Shown in pieces: positions 1 to 8,771 of a stretch of DNA of 51,010 bases. Source of the stretch: Veronia pacifica (lineage in GTDB: Bacteria > Pseudomonadota > Gammaproteobacteria > Enterobacterales > Vibrionaceae); assembly GCF_001707825.1 (NCBI RefSeq), contig NZ_LYBM01000037.1, forward strand, positions 1 through 51,010, given 5' to 3'. The translations under genes and the position numbers were made by a program. Under the pieces are notes generated by a model. It was not told the DNA's origin and made no database searches. It saw only the letters and a list, made by a program, of their open reading frames with translations. How positions within the stretch are numbered: the stretch's first letter is position 1; every line of letters starts with the position of its first letter.

Positions 1-41
1 TGGAGCCGTTTTTTTATGAATGAAGCGGGGAGATACGACGC

Positions 42-1262
42 TTAGCTTCTTTCGGGCTTTGCCAGTTCTGGTAAGTCACCGGTCAGACCAAGGGCGCGAC
101 GAATGAATACATCTTTAACACCCGGTAATACAGATGCTGCAGCCATACCTATACCCCGGAACAACTTTTTCATTGGATGCTCACCGGAAAACAAATCACG
201 GAATCCTTGCATAGCGGCAATCATCTGAGCGGCTTCCGTTTTCCGCCAGCGCTCAAAAGGCCTCAAATTGGCTTTGTCACCAAAATCCTTTCCAACATTG
301 TGTAAGCGCTCAATTTCCTGTGCCAGTGCGACAGCATCTAACAAGCCAAGATTGACGCCCTGACCTGCCAGTGGGTGGATAGTGTGTGCTGCGTCACCGA
401 TCAAGGCGACGCGACTGCGCACAAAGTCTCTGGCATAGCGCATTTTTAAAGGGAAAGCCCGTCGTTCGCTTTCAACGTGACACAGTCCCAGACGACAATC
501 AAAAGCCGCTGTCAGCTCACGATCGAAAGCGTCATCGTCTATTTCACATCTGGCATCTGCACTCTCAGGCGGTTGCGACCAGACAATAGAGCACAGATGA
601 GGATCAGACAGGGGCAGAAAGGCTAATGGCCCGTCGGGGGTGAAAATTTGTCGTGCAACACCTTGATGTGGCTCTTCTGTGCGAATATTCGCCACCAGTG
701 CACTGTGCCCGTAGTCCCAGTGCGTCAGTGGAATCGAGAGTTGGTTTCGCAGCCAAGAATTAGCACCGTCAGCCCCGACCACTAATTTTGCTGTGAGAGA
801 CTGGCCGGAACTCAGAGTCAGAAACGCTTCTGTTTCGCCAAACATGATATTGCTGCACGTATCAGGGCAAAAGAGTTCAACGTTGTCCTGTTGCGATACT
901 TTTTCCCACAGCGCCATCTGAATCACCTGATTCTCAACAATGTAGCCGAGGTTGGGTTGTCCCATGGCAGACGCATCGAAATCAATGGCAGCAAAGCTGT
1001 CCTGCTCCCAGACATCCATTTTTTGATATGGGCTCATGCGTCTGGTTTCGATGCCTGACCATGCGTCCACGGACCGCAAAATCCGTTCGCTTGCCCTGCT
1101 GAGTGCTGAGACCCTGAGATCATGTTGTTCTGGCATTGTCGCGCTTGGTTCATGGCCTTCGATGATGGCGATTCGAAGGTCGCTGTCAGCAAGAGCGGCA
1201 GCCAGTGTTAGCCCCACCATGCCGCCGCCGGAGATGGCGATATCTACATTTGTCATTTTCAT
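42..1262 (-). CDS. ubiI: UbiI (VisC), FAD-dependent 2-octaprenylphenol hydroxylase
   Basis: This flavin monooxygenase adds the C5 hydroxyl of the ubiquinone ring in the membrane-associated Ubi complex. The 406-residue product has the N-terminal FAD-binding motif GGGMVG (residues 12-17), a central GADGANSWLR motif and the second FAD motif GDAAHTIHPLAGQGVNLG near residue 290. The closing part (MQGFRDLFSG, then LPGVK) is typical of UbiI rather than UbiH or UbiF. Its ATG overlaps the upstream ubiH stop (TAATG), which suggests translational coupling. A second in-frame ATG two codons later is an equally good start. The family assignment is secure from overall similarity to E. coli UbiI as I recall it. 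Confidence 0.93.
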   Translation of the reverse strand: MKMTNVDIAISGGGMVGLTLAAALADSDLRIAIIEGHEPSATMPEQHDLRVSALSRASERILRSVDAWSGIETRRMSPYQKMDVWEQDSFAAIDFDASAMGQPNLGYIVENQVIQMALWEKVSQQDNVELFCPDTCSNIMFGETEAFLTLSSGQSLTAKLVVGADGANSWLRNQLSIPLTHWDYGHSALVANIRTEEPHQGVARQIFTPDGPLAFLPLSDPHLCSIVWSQPPESADARCEIDDDAFDRELTAAFDCRLGLCHVESERRAFPLKMRYARDFVRSRVALIGDAAHTIHPLAGQGVNLGLLDAVALAQEIERLHNVGKDFGDKANLRPFERWRKTEAAQMIAAMQGFRDLFSGEHPMKKLFRGIGMAAASVLPGVKDVFIRRALGLTGDLPELAKPERS

Positions 1263-2463
1263 TATCTTTTCACCAGTCCCATTGTTTGTTTCAGCAGCGG
1301 ACTTTTCAAAGCCGGGAAGGCTGTCATCGCATTGAGTCCCAGATTGCGAACCAGAGCCAACAGCCCTGAATGGTTAGAAAACCCTTTGACCAGGCCGGAT
1401 GTGATCATCACGGTCTTATCACGGTCGGTTTCCCTGCGTTTGCGATAGCCCTGCAACACTGTCATATCACCGCAGTCCTGATCATTGTTGAGCCGAGTTG
1501 CAATTTCGTCCGCCAGTGTTGCCACATCGCGTAAGCCAAGGTTGAAGCCTTGACCGGCAATCGGGTGTAGAGCCTGTGCAGCGTTGCCAACCACAGCAAA
1601 ACGATGGCTGATAATCTGTTCAGCCTGACGCAGGATAAGAGGGTAACTGTGGCGTTGTCCCACCTCGGTAAGTTTACCGAGACGCCAGCCAAAGGCTGAC
1701 TGCAAACATGACAAAAATGCTCTATCTGACAGTGCCATAGTCTCTTCCAGCTTGTCAGGAGGCACGCACCACACCAGCGAGCTGCGCCCTCTTGTCATAG
1801 GTAACAAGGCAACTGGACCGTAAGGAGTGAATCGCTCGAAAGCTTCTCCCTGATGAGGTAGCTCTGTTGAGACATTGGCAATTATTGCTACCTGATTGAA
1901 ATCGTGTTGATGACGAGACAATCCCACCATGTCACAGCAGGCAGAGACAGCGCCGTCGGCTGCCACCATGAGTTTGCTGGAGAGCTTCCTGCCGTCGCAA
2001 AGAGTAATACTGACTGAATCTATCGATCTCTCAATCGAGCTGACACTGGACGGACAGAATACCGAGATAGCAGGGCGTGATGATAGCGCCTGATGAAAAA
2101 ACTGCCCTGCGTCAGTAAGCTCAATCACATTGCCAAGGTAGGGAAGCCCTTGATGACTGGCGCTGAAGGCAGTCTGGCCAAAGTGGCCGCGGTCACTGAT
2201 ATGGATATGCTGGATTGGAGAAGCATTGCTGGCGAGCGTTGACCAGAGACCGAATTCTTTCAGTATCTGGCAACTGCCATAGGCAATAGCAATACATCTG
2301 GCATCATACCCGGGATGGTTATCATCGGGTTCTGCAGCTTCAACAATTGCAATCTTAGCCCGGCCACCTGTCAGGGTATCAACCGCCAGAGCAAGTGTGG
2401 CTCCTGCCATGGCACGCCTGCGATCACAAGGTCAAACAATGTTTCATCCTGCGTGTTTGCCAT
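1262..2463 (-). CDS. ubiH: UbiH, 2-octaprenyl-6-methoxyphenol hydroxylase, with apparent 1-base frameshift near its start
   Basis: UbiH is the FAD monooxygenase for ring C1 hydroxylation in ubiquinone synthesis. The body matches UbiH, with motifs AFERFTPYGPVALLPM, SLVWC and GNAAQALHPIAGQGFNLG. The natural start is probably the ATG at 2463, which begins MANTQDETLFDLVIAG. That frame is lost at about 2414-2418, where the coding strand reads GGCGTGCC and the family motif would need GGCGGTGCC, so one G appears to be missing. Restoring it gives IAGGAMAGATLALA, the normal dinucleotide-binding start, and a protein of about 400 residues. Without it, translation could only begin at the internal ATG at 2410 and would lack part of the FAD site. 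The rest is uninterrupted, which suggests a sequencing error or a very recent lesion. It overlaps ubiI by one base and lies 19 bp after ygfB. Confidence 0.88.
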
Positions 2464-2482
2464 GACTATGGTCGCTCCTAAA

Positions 2483-3052
2483 TTAATGCAGTGTTTTCTT
2501 TGTTTCAGTGGGTTTACGCATACCGAGAACAGCATGGATGGTCATTGCACACACTCTGACGTGTTCAAAAACCTGCTCGAACAGCTCACTCTGCTCTTCC
2601 ATATCATCATCTTCATCAACGCCAAGCTGCGCAATTTCCGACAAATCGCTGAGTGCTTCTTTCACATCACTGTCGAGATCTTTCTGTTTGATGTTCATCA
2701 GGCCAATGCCAGCGATATAGCAGTTTATCCATTCACTTAACGCATCAGCACGGTCAATGAGATCACTTTCTTCTGCAGGAACCAGCAGTGAGAACGACAG
2801 ATCGTCTGATGTCAGCTGTTCCTTGATAATAGTCAGACATTGGGAAGCAAGTAGTTTCGCCTCATTCGGCCATGCCATGCCTTCGTTAGTAAAATCATAC
2901 AGCATAGGCATCCAGGTTCCTTGATCTGCATCCAAGCCAGCTGACATCATGCCAGATAACAGGCCGTGAAGTTCTGCTGGCGTCACTGAGAGGCTGCTGG
3001 CTGTCAAAGTGGTCTTCAGGGTGTCATATTGAGGTAGAGTGGTGTCAGTCAA
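2483..3052 (-). CDS. ygfB: YgfB family (UPF0149) protein
   Basis: This 189-residue acidic protein matches the YgfB/YecA-like UPF0149 family (early AELHGLLSGMMSAGLD motif, later LSEWINCYIAGIGL and CAMTIHAVLGMR). Its role is poorly defined in most species. The start is a TTG codon preceded by GAAAGG at good spacing; no better ATG lies upstream in frame. It is the first gene of a leftward ygfB-ubiH-ubiI unit, divergent from zapA. In E. coli pepP sits between ygfB and ubiH, but here the two are only 19 bp apart and pepP is missing from this locus. Confidence 0.88.
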   Translation of the reverse strand: MTDTTLPQYDTLKTTLTASSLSVTPAELHGLLSGMMSAGLDADQGTWMPMLYDFTNEGMAWPNEAKLLASQCLTIIKEQLTSDDLSFSLLVPAEESDLIDRADALSEWINCYIAGIGLMNIKQKDLDSDVKEALSDLSEIAQLGVDEDDDMEEQSELFEQVFEHVRVCAMTIHAVLGMRKPTETKKTLH

Positions 3053-3490
3053 GGGTGTTACCTTTCAAGCTGAAAATAGTGGTGCCAATGCTACCACTTC
3101 CTCGAAAAATGACTAGGGTGGGTTGTACTTGGCGATACGTTTTTGCCGCTCTCAATGCGCAGTTTTGTAATCATCCCTAAAACGCGCCAGAGGGAGAGGG
3201 TATGATTGGCCACGTCATGGTTAAAAGATGTTCAAGTAGTAATGTGTGCAGCGACACGAGATAACTTTTTACTACTCCGTTTCGTGTAATTTGAGTGAAA
3301 ATGGTCACCTTCTCTGAAAATGAGAGAACATTTGTTCTGATTTTCATCACATTGATGGCTTTTCGACTGGTTAACGCATCGTGAGACGTTGTGGTGTAGG
3401 ATAAACTTGAAGTTTACCCATGCTTTTCTTATAGTTGCGGCTGTTGCGTCAGAGTGCGACAACGCGTTCTGAATGGAGCTCACAAAGAAT
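3053..3490. other. ygfB-zapA divergent intergenic region
   Basis: About 440 bp without a supported gene. It must hold the divergent promoters of ygfB and zapA, but I could not assign clean -35/-10 pairs. It contains a perfect 8-bp inverted repeat, AGTAGTAA at 3235-3242 and TTACTACT at 3269-3276, without a following T tract. Its role is unknown. Confidence 0.5.
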
Positions 3491-3799
3491 ATGACTACTC
3501 AAGCTGTTGAAATTAAAATTCTTGGTAAGGTGATGCGTGTAAACTGCCCGGATGGTCAGGAGAAGGCATTGCAAACGGCGGCAGAAGACTTCGATCAACG
3601 GTTGCATGAATTGTCTGAGCGCACTAAAGTAACCAATACAGAGCAACTGCTGACCATCGCAGCACTCAATGTGTGTTACGAGCTTCATGCAGAGCGTGAG
3701 AAAACTGAAACAGATAAATCACTGATGGAGCAGCGCATTGACATGCTTCAGCAGTCTATCCAAGCGGCGCTTGAAAAGCATAGTGCCCAACAAGCCTAA
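3491..3799 (+). CDS. zapA: ZapA, FtsZ-ring-associated cell division protein
   Basis: ZapA binds FtsZ in the cytoplasm and bundles protofilaments at the division site. The product of about 102 residues has the family N-terminus VEIKILGKVMRVNCP, the central RTKVTNTEQLLTIAALN and a C-terminal coiled coil (MEQRIDMLQQSIQAALEK). The ATG at 3491 (MTTQAVEIK) aligns with the E. coli start. An in-frame ATG 18 bp upstream would add six residues not seen in the family. The 6S RNA gene and the 5-FCL gene follow, the conserved zapA-ssrS-ygfA order. Confidence 0.95.
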   Translation: MTTQAVEIKILGKVMRVNCPDGQEKALQTAAEDFDQRLHELSERTKVTNTEQLLTIAALNVCYELHAEREKTETDKSLMEQRIDMLQQSIQAALEKHSAQQA

Positions 3800-3813
3800 C
3801 GGCGAAAACCAAT

Positions 3814-3998
3814 TTGACCCTGGAGTGTTTGTCAGCGGATCCACGTCCCTGAGCCGATAAGCAAACCTAAGGATGAGTTGTTATAAGCTATTGAGCAAGC
3901 TCGGCTCGTACCGAGAAGCCTACGGTTTATTCTTCTTATCCGCCTTGAACCGCAGGGTTCAAGGGCTGACGATCCCAACGGCACTCCGGGGCCCCTCA
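3814..3998 (+). ncRNA. ssrS: 6S RNA (SsrS)
   Basis: 6S RNA mimics an open promoter and sequesters sigma-70 RNA polymerase in stationary phase. The segment has the hallmark blocks: CCTGAGCCGATAA near the 5' part, CCGAGAAGCCTACGG in the middle and GAACCGCAGGGTTCAAGGG in the 3' half. The ends pair: CCCTGGAGTG at 3818-3827 with CACTCCGGGG at 3982-3991, closing the long rod structure. The position between zapA and the 5-FCL gene is the conserved one. The exact ends are estimated from the terminal stem, to within a few bases. Confidence 0.9.
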
Positions 3999-4036
3999 CA
4001 TTCAGCGGTGTTTACCGCAGCGGCAAGGAAAGCCGA

Positions 4037-4630
4037 ATGAGCCCCTCTCCTGAGAAACACCAGCAAAGACAAACCATCCGCAAACATATTCGCCAAGCAC
4101 GACGTGCCTTGACGGTCGATGAACAGCAACATGCTGCCAATTGTTTATTGGCTAAATTTATTGTTGCTCCCGAAATAGAGGCAGCAAACAAAGTCGCTCT
4201 TTATCTGTCTGTCGATGGAGAGATAAATACTCAGCCATTGATTGAAGCTTGCTGGAAACAGGGCAAAGAAGTGTGTCTTCCCGTGCTGCATCCGTTCAGC
4301 TCAGGTCACCTTTTATTCCTCAAATATACCCCTGATACAGCCATGGCAGTGAATGGATATGGCATCCCTGAGCCAGTTTTAGATGTAAGGCGAGTGTGTC
4401 CGATAGATACAATCGACGTTATCTGTACGCCTTTGGTGGCGTTTGATGACGCTGGTCAACGGTTGGGAATGGGCGGCGGATATTACGACAGAACACTGGC
4501 AGCCACCCCGCTAAATACGCTCGCTATTGGGCTTGCTCATGATTGCCAGCAGGTCGAAAAACTCCCTGTCGAAGCATGGGATATTCCTTTGCCGCATATC
4601 CTGACACCATCACGCCACTGGCAATGGTGA
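4037..4630 (+). CDS. ygfA: 5-formyltetrahydrofolate cyclo-ligase
   Basis: The enzyme converts 5-formyl-THF to 5,10-methenyl-THF with ATP. The 197-residue product shows the family motifs VALYLSVDGEINTQPL, VCLPVLHPFSSGHLLFL and the substrate/ATP loop GQRLGMGGGYYDRTL, and ends with VEAWDIPLPHILTPS as in E. coli YgfA (Fau). AAGGAAAG precedes the ATG at good distance. It lies directly downstream of 6S RNA and is probably cotranscribed with it as a dicistronic RNA, as known in E. coli. Confidence 0.95.
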   Translation: MSPSPEKHQQRQTIRKHIRQARRALTVDEQQHAANCLLAKFIVAPEIEAANKVALYLSVDGEINTQPLIEACWKQGKEVCLPVLHPFSSGHLLFLKYTPDTAMAVNGYGIPEPVLDVRRVCPIDTIDVICTPLVAFDDAGQRLGMGGGYYDRTLAATPLNTLAIGLAHDCQQVEKLPVEAWDIPLPHILTPSRHWQW

Positions 4631-4728
4631 AGGTCAAAACACTGTTAACTCACCGTATTAGTGGCTGACCCACGTTTCGGCTAAGGGTATACTCTGCGCC
4701 AGTCAGGGTATATTGCAGGAGACGCAAA

Positions 4729-5382
4729 ATGACACAGGATGAAATGAAAAAAGCAGCCGGATGGGCGGCATTGGATTTCGTAAAACCCGGAAGTATTGTC
4801 GGTGTGGGAACTGGCTCTACAGTCAATTATTTTATCGATGCGCTAGAGACAATGAAAGACGACATCGAAGGCGCAGTGTCGAGTTCTGTCGCTTCTACCG
4901 AGCGTCTGGAAAAAATTGGTATCAAAGTCTTTGATGCTAATGAAGTTGGCAGCCTTGATGTCTATGTAGATGGCGCAGACGAAATTAACGCCAACAATGA
5001 AATGATCAAAGGTGGTGGTGCAGCACTGACCCGTGAAAAAATCGTTGCCGCGATCGCCAAAGAGTTCATCTGTATTGTCGATCACACCAAACGGGTAGAC
5101 GTGTTGGGTGAGTTTCCATTACCTGTTGAAGTGATTCCTATGGCCCGCTCTTATGTGGGGCGTGAACTGGTTAAATTGGGCGGCGACCCATGCTATCGCG
5201 AAGGCGTAGTCACCGATAACGGCAATATTATTATTGATGTTCACAGCCTTAAAATTACCGACGCAAAAGAGTTAGAAGATAAAATTAACGCCATTGCGGG
5301 TGTGGTTACTGTCGGTCTTTTTGCTAATCGTGGCGCAGACGCTGTGATTTTAGGTACGCCTGAAGGTATAAAAAAATATTGA
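4729..5382 (+). CDS. rpiA: Ribose-5-phosphate isomerase A
   Basis: RpiA interconverts ribose 5-phosphate and ribulose 5-phosphate in the pentose phosphate pathway. The 217-residue product (E. coli about 219) carries [16 protein letters not shown] (phosphate-binding loop), [11 protein letters not shown] (catalytic Asp region), [15 protein letters not shown] and the terminal [21 protein letters not shown] precedes the ATG. It is followed by a hairpin with a T tract, so it probably ends its own transcript. Confidence 0.97.
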   Translation: MTQDEMKKAAGWAALDFVKPGSIVGVGTGSTVNYFIDALETMKDDIEGAVSSSVASTERLEKIGIKVFDANEVGSLDVYVDGADEINANNEMIKGGGAALTREKIVAAIAKEFICIVDHTKRVDVLGEFPLPVEVIPMARSYVGRELVKLGGDPCYREGVVTDNGNIIIDVHSLKITDAKELEDKINAIAGVVTVGLFANRGADAVILGTPEGIKKY

Positions 5383-5469
5383 TTTAACCGATATTTACTC
5401 TTCTACTCGGTGAAAACAAATGTTTAGGTTTTTAGCCAAACGTTTGCGCATCAAGAAACTCATAGACTT

Positions 5470-5497
5470 AACGGTGCCTCAGAGGTACCGTTTTTTT
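5470..5497 (+). terminator. Rho-independent terminator after rpiA
   Basis: The stem AACGGTGCCT/AGGTACCGTT (one G-U pair) is closed by a short loop and followed by seven T. Confidence 0.85.
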
Positions 5498-5629
5498 ATG
5501 ACTAATGACGCAAATTTCTTACCCATTACGATTAGTTTTTGTTAACTTAAGCATTAAATTTGCTCAAACATTTAAAAAAAGAGCAAGAGAATTATGATTT
5601 CCCGTTAGTTTTTAAGGACAAGAACCCCC

Positions 5630-6859
5630 ATGGCAAAGATATCTCTGGAGAAAGACAAAATTAAGATCCTTCTTCTGGAAGGCGTCCACCCGAGCGCCCT
5701 GGAAACCCTTCAAAGTGCTGGTTATACCAATATCGAATATCACAAAGGCTCCCTCTCCGGTAAGGAACTGGAGGAGGCTATTGAGGATGCACACTTTGTC
5801 GGTATTCGTTCACGTACCCAACTGACGGAATCTGTATTTGCCAGCGCTAAAAAGCTAGTGGCTGTTGGATGCTTCTGTATTGGCACCAATCAGGTTGATC
5901 TTGATGCAGCGGCTAAACGCGGTATTCCTGTATTCAATGCGCCTTTCTCCAATACCCGAAGTGTTGCAGAGCTGGTGCTCGGTGAGATCCTGTTACTGCT
6001 GCGCGGTATCCCAGAAAAAAATGCGAAAGCGCATCGTGGAGAGTGGTTCAAGTCTGCCGATCATTCATTTGAAGCCCGGGGTAAGAACCTTGGTATTATC
6101 GGATATGGTCATATCGGTACCCAATTGGGAATCTTGGCAGAGAATCTGGGGATGCGGGTTTATTTCTACGATATTGAGAATAAACTGACACTTGGTAATG
6201 CTGAGCAGGTTCACTCAATGTCTGAGTTGCTCAATAAAAGCGACGTGATTTCACTGCATGTCCCGGAAACAGACAGCACACAAGAAATGATGGGTGCTGA
6301 AGAGTTTTCGCGCATGAAACCGGGCTCTATTTTCATCAATGCATCACGCGGCACTGTGGTAGACATTAATGCTCTTTGTGGTGCAATGGAGAGCGGCCAT
6401 CTTGCCGGAGCGGCTATCGATGTTTTCCCTGTTGAACCAAAAACCAACAAAGACCCTTTTGAGTCTCCATTACGCGCTTTTGACAATGTGATCCTGACAC
6501 CTCATATCGGCGGTTCGACACAGGAAGCACAACAAAACATCGGTATTGAAGTGGCGGGCAAGCTGGCAAAATACTCGGATAATGGTTCAACCCTGTCTGC
6601 CGTCAATTTCCCTGAGGCGTCATTGCCCGGCCACTCAGGCACATCGCGGTTACTTCATATTCACGAAAACCGCCCGGGGATTTTGACCAAACTCAATACT
6701 ATTTTTGCTGAGGATGGCATCAATATCGCCGCTCAGTATCTCCAAACTACAGCGGATATTGGCTACGTGGTCGTGGATGTTGAGACGGAATATGCCGAGC
6801 AGGCTCTGCAAAAAATGAAAGCCATTGAGGGGACTATCCGGGCTCGTATTCTTCACTAA
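5630..6859 (+). CDS. serA: D-3-phosphoglycerate dehydrogenase
   Basis: SerA oxidises 3-phosphoglycerate with NAD+ in the first step of serine synthesis. The 409-residue product has the catalytic and NAD-binding domains (GIIGYGHIGTQLG near residue 160; catalytic Arg in FINASRGTVVD; His in LTPHIGGSTQEAQ). It ends in a C-terminal ACT domain (GILTKLNTIFAEDGINIAAQ), as in the serine-feedback-inhibited enterobacterial type. AAGGA lies before the ATG. It lies downstream of rpiA, behind the rpiA terminator, so it should have its own promoter in the AT-rich 5500-5620 segment. Confidence 0.97.
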   Translation: MAKISLEKDKIKILLLEGVHPSALETLQSAGYTNIEYHKGSLSGKELEEAIEDAHFVGIRSRTQLTESVFASAKKLVAVGCFCIGTNQVDLDAAAKRGIPVFNAPFSNTRSVAELVLGEILLLLRGIPEKNAKAHRGEWFKSADHSFEARGKNLGIIGYGHIGTQLGILAENLGMRVYFYDIENKLTLGNAEQVHSMSELLNKSDVISLHVPETDSTQEMMGAEEFSRMKPGSIFINASRGTVVDINALCGAMESGHLAGAAIDVFPVEPKTNKDPFESPLRAFDNVILTPHIGGSTQEAQQNIGIEVAGKLAKYSDNGSTLSAVNFPEASLPGHSGTSRLLHIHENRPGILTKLNTIFAEDGINIAAQYLQTTADIGYVVVDVETEYAEQALQKMKAIEGTIRARILH

Positions 6860-6903
6860 AACAGGTTGTTTTTCTGACAGAGTATTCTGGAATCCAATAC
6901 AAA

Positions 6904-6936
6904 AAAGGCCGCGACGATAATAGTCATGCGGCCTTT
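6904..6936. terminator. Bidirectional terminator between serA and yggE
   Basis: A strong stem, AAAGGCCGC paired with GCGGCCTTT around a 15-base loop, sits between two convergent genes. A-rich sequence on the left and T-rich sequence on the right allow use in both directions. Confidence 0.85.
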
Positions 6937-6963
6937 GTCTTTTACAGGGCTATATAACGTGGA

Positions 6964-7671
6964 TTAGTCCTCAGATATCTTAAAGATAACTTCCACTCTG
7001 TCCTCTACCTTGACTTGTCCCCCTTTGTAACTCTCATCGACACGGTTATCAGCCGACATCGCAAGCATACGGGTTTCCATTGGATACGCTGGTGAGCTGT
7101 CAAAGTAACGGATTTTGTATACGCCTTTTACTTTTTGCCCAAATCCTTTCGCCAGCGATTCGCCTTTTGCAATCGCATCTTTAATGGCTGCTTCTCTCGC
7201 TTTTTCTTTTAATGCTGTGAGATTACTGACCTGCATAGAGATGTTGTTGATACGGTTGATGCCATCTTCTAACGCGCCATCCAGTACAGTGTTCAAGTTG
7301 TCGAGATCAGTGATGACGATAGAAACAGTTCGGCTCGCTCGATAGCCGGTCAGCAAAGGCGCACTGTCTTTTGGGTAACGGTATTGCGGCTGCAGAGAAA
7401 TGTTGGCGCTCTCTATATCTTTTCTCTCAACCCCATTTTTTTCTAGCCGTCGTAACAGCGATGCTACCGCTTTATCTGAGACCTGTTTTGCTTCTTTGGC
7501 TGAACGCTCGGTAGTTGTGACTTCGACCTGAACATTCGCCATATCAGGAGTAGCAGAAACTTCACCCACACCCATGGTTTCAATATGGGCAAAATCCATA
7601 TCACCAGCAGATGCTAGAGGAGAGAGCAGGAATTGTGTGGAAAGTAATGCAGCTAAAAGTGTCTTTTTCAT
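6964..7671 (-). CDS. yggE: YggE-like SIMPL-domain (DUF541) periplasmic protein
   Basis: The 235-residue product begins with a Sec signal peptide (MKKTLLAALLSTQFLLSPLASA, cleavage after ASA) and continues as a SIMPL/DUF541 domain: VGEVSATPDMANVQVEVTT, DIESANISLQPQYRY, and C-terminal VEDRVEVIFKI. YggE of E. coli is linked to protection from oxidative stress, but its biochemical role is unsettled. Position next to argP and argO matches the E. coli yggE-argO-argP neighbourhood. It converges with serA on the shared terminator. Confidence 0.9.
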   Translation of the reverse strand: MKKTLLAALLSTQFLLSPLASAGDMDFAHIETMGVGEVSATPDMANVQVEVTTTERSAKEAKQVSDKAVASLLRRLEKNGVERKDIESANISLQPQYRYPKDSAPLLTGYRASRTVSIVITDLDNLNTVLDGALEDGINRINNISMQVSNLTALKEKAREAAIKDAIAKGESLAKGFGQKVKGVYKIRYFDSSPAYPMETRMLAMSADNRVDESYKGGQVKVEDRVEVIFKISED

Positions 7672-7757
7672 TTTATCATCCAGTGAATTGGCAACAGTGA
7701 TTCGACAACGGAAAGGCGAAGTTTATCCGAACGCTATGCATTTTTTTTCAGACTAAA

Positions 7758-8672
7758 TCAATCTGTGCCTGATTTGGCCTGAGAAAGCGTCTGCTGAGCA
7801 TAGTTGATACACGCATGACTGACTTTGGATAGCAGCCCACTCTCAGTGTTGAATCTATGCCAGTAAAGCGCACGGTTAAGCGTTTTGCCCGGACACATGT
7901 TAATAAGTGTTCCCCTCTCTAAAGCGTCGGTCACCATCAGTGAAGGCACTGACGCATATGCCACTCCCAACTCTGCCATGGTAATGAATGCTTCTGATGA
8001 ACGGACCAGATGACTCTTCCAGCCCTCTGTTGTCACATTGAAATGGGTGTAAAGAAACTCGGCATGGAGCGGGTCGAACTGGTCGAAAATGACCGCCGGC
8101 GCGTTGGAAATAGAAGCTGAGTTTATACCATCAGCAAAAAATCGGGTCTTGAACGCCGGGCTACACACGCAGATATATTCCATCATTCCCAGTAAGTCAG
8201 CCTGACAACCGGGAAGAGGACTCGGCTCAGAGCTGATTGCAGCAATTGCTTCACCTGTTCTTATTTTGTCGAGCGTGAGTAGCTCATTGTCGACAATCAG
8301 ATCCAGCTCAATCCGTTGCTGTCTCATCAAATCTTCGAGTGCGGGTAAAAGCCACGTCGCCAGACTGTCGGCATTGGTGGCCAGAGATACGGTGATCATC
8401 TCTTGCTCGCTGTCGCCAGCTAACTCGGGCAGTAACTCGTTCTCAAGTAAGGTAACCTGACGATAAAGACGCAGCAGTTTTTTTCCTGCCAGCGTGGCTT
8501 TGGGTGGCGATGAACGTACTAATACGGGTTGGGCTGTCAGTTTCTCTAGCTGTTTTATCCGCTGTGAGACCGCTGACTGAGTGATACAAAGCTTATCTGC
8601 CGCTGGCTCAAACCCTCCATGGGCGATAACCTGATCCAGCGCTTCCAGCCATCGGTAATCCAGACCTCTCAT
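7758..8672 (-). CDS. argP: ArgP (IciA), LysR-type regulator of arginine export
   Basis: ArgP activates argO when arginine is high and responds to lysine. The 304-residue product has an N-terminal winged helix-turn-helix (LDYRWLEALDQVIAHGGFEPAADKLCITQ..., then SAVSQRIKQLEK) and a periplasmic-binding-protein-like effector domain. Similarity to E. coli ArgP extends over the whole chain (SSPPKATLAGKKLLRLYRQV). It is transcribed away from argO, with about 100 bp between the starts. That is the standard LysR arrangement and supports the argP name over other LysR members. Confidence 0.94.
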   Translation of the reverse strand: MRGLDYRWLEALDQVIAHGGFEPAADKLCITQSAVSQRIKQLEKLTAQPVLVRSSPPKATLAGKKLLRLYRQVTLLENELLPELAGDSEQEMITVSLATNADSLATWLLPALEDLMRQQRIELDLIVDNELLTLDKIRTGEAIAAISSEPSPLPGCQADLLGMMEYICVCSPAFKTRFFADGINSASISNAPAVIFDQFDPLHAEFLYTHFNVTTEGWKSHLVRSSEAFITMAELGVAYASVPSLMVTDALERGTLINMCPGKTLNRALYWHRFNTESGLLSKVSHACINYAQQTLSQAKSGTD

Positions 8673-8685
8673 GTGTCATTAATCC

Positions 8686-8713
8686 AACTAATGATTTATG
8701 AAAATTATTAGTT
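8686..8713. promoter_or_regulatory. Candidate ArgP operator in the argP-argO intergenic region
   Basis: A perfect dyad, AACTAAT (8686-8692) and ATTAGTT (8707-8713), lies between the divergent starts of argP and argO, where a LysR-type regulator would bind. Assignment to ArgP is inference from position and symmetry. Confidence 0.5.
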
Positions 8714-8771
8714 TTACTGGGTGGGGATTCAAGGCGTAGTCTGTGATTTTACGACAAATCAGGAGAAAAAA

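Noticed and set aside
2315-2740. Open frame on the + strand opposite ubiH and ygfB.
   Set aside because: It runs antisense through two recognised genes, has no family resemblance and no ribosome-binding site.
3232-3483. Open frame of 83 codons on the - strand upstream of zapA.
   Set aside because: Composition is unlike a protein, no ribosome-binding site is seen, and it covers the zapA promoter region.
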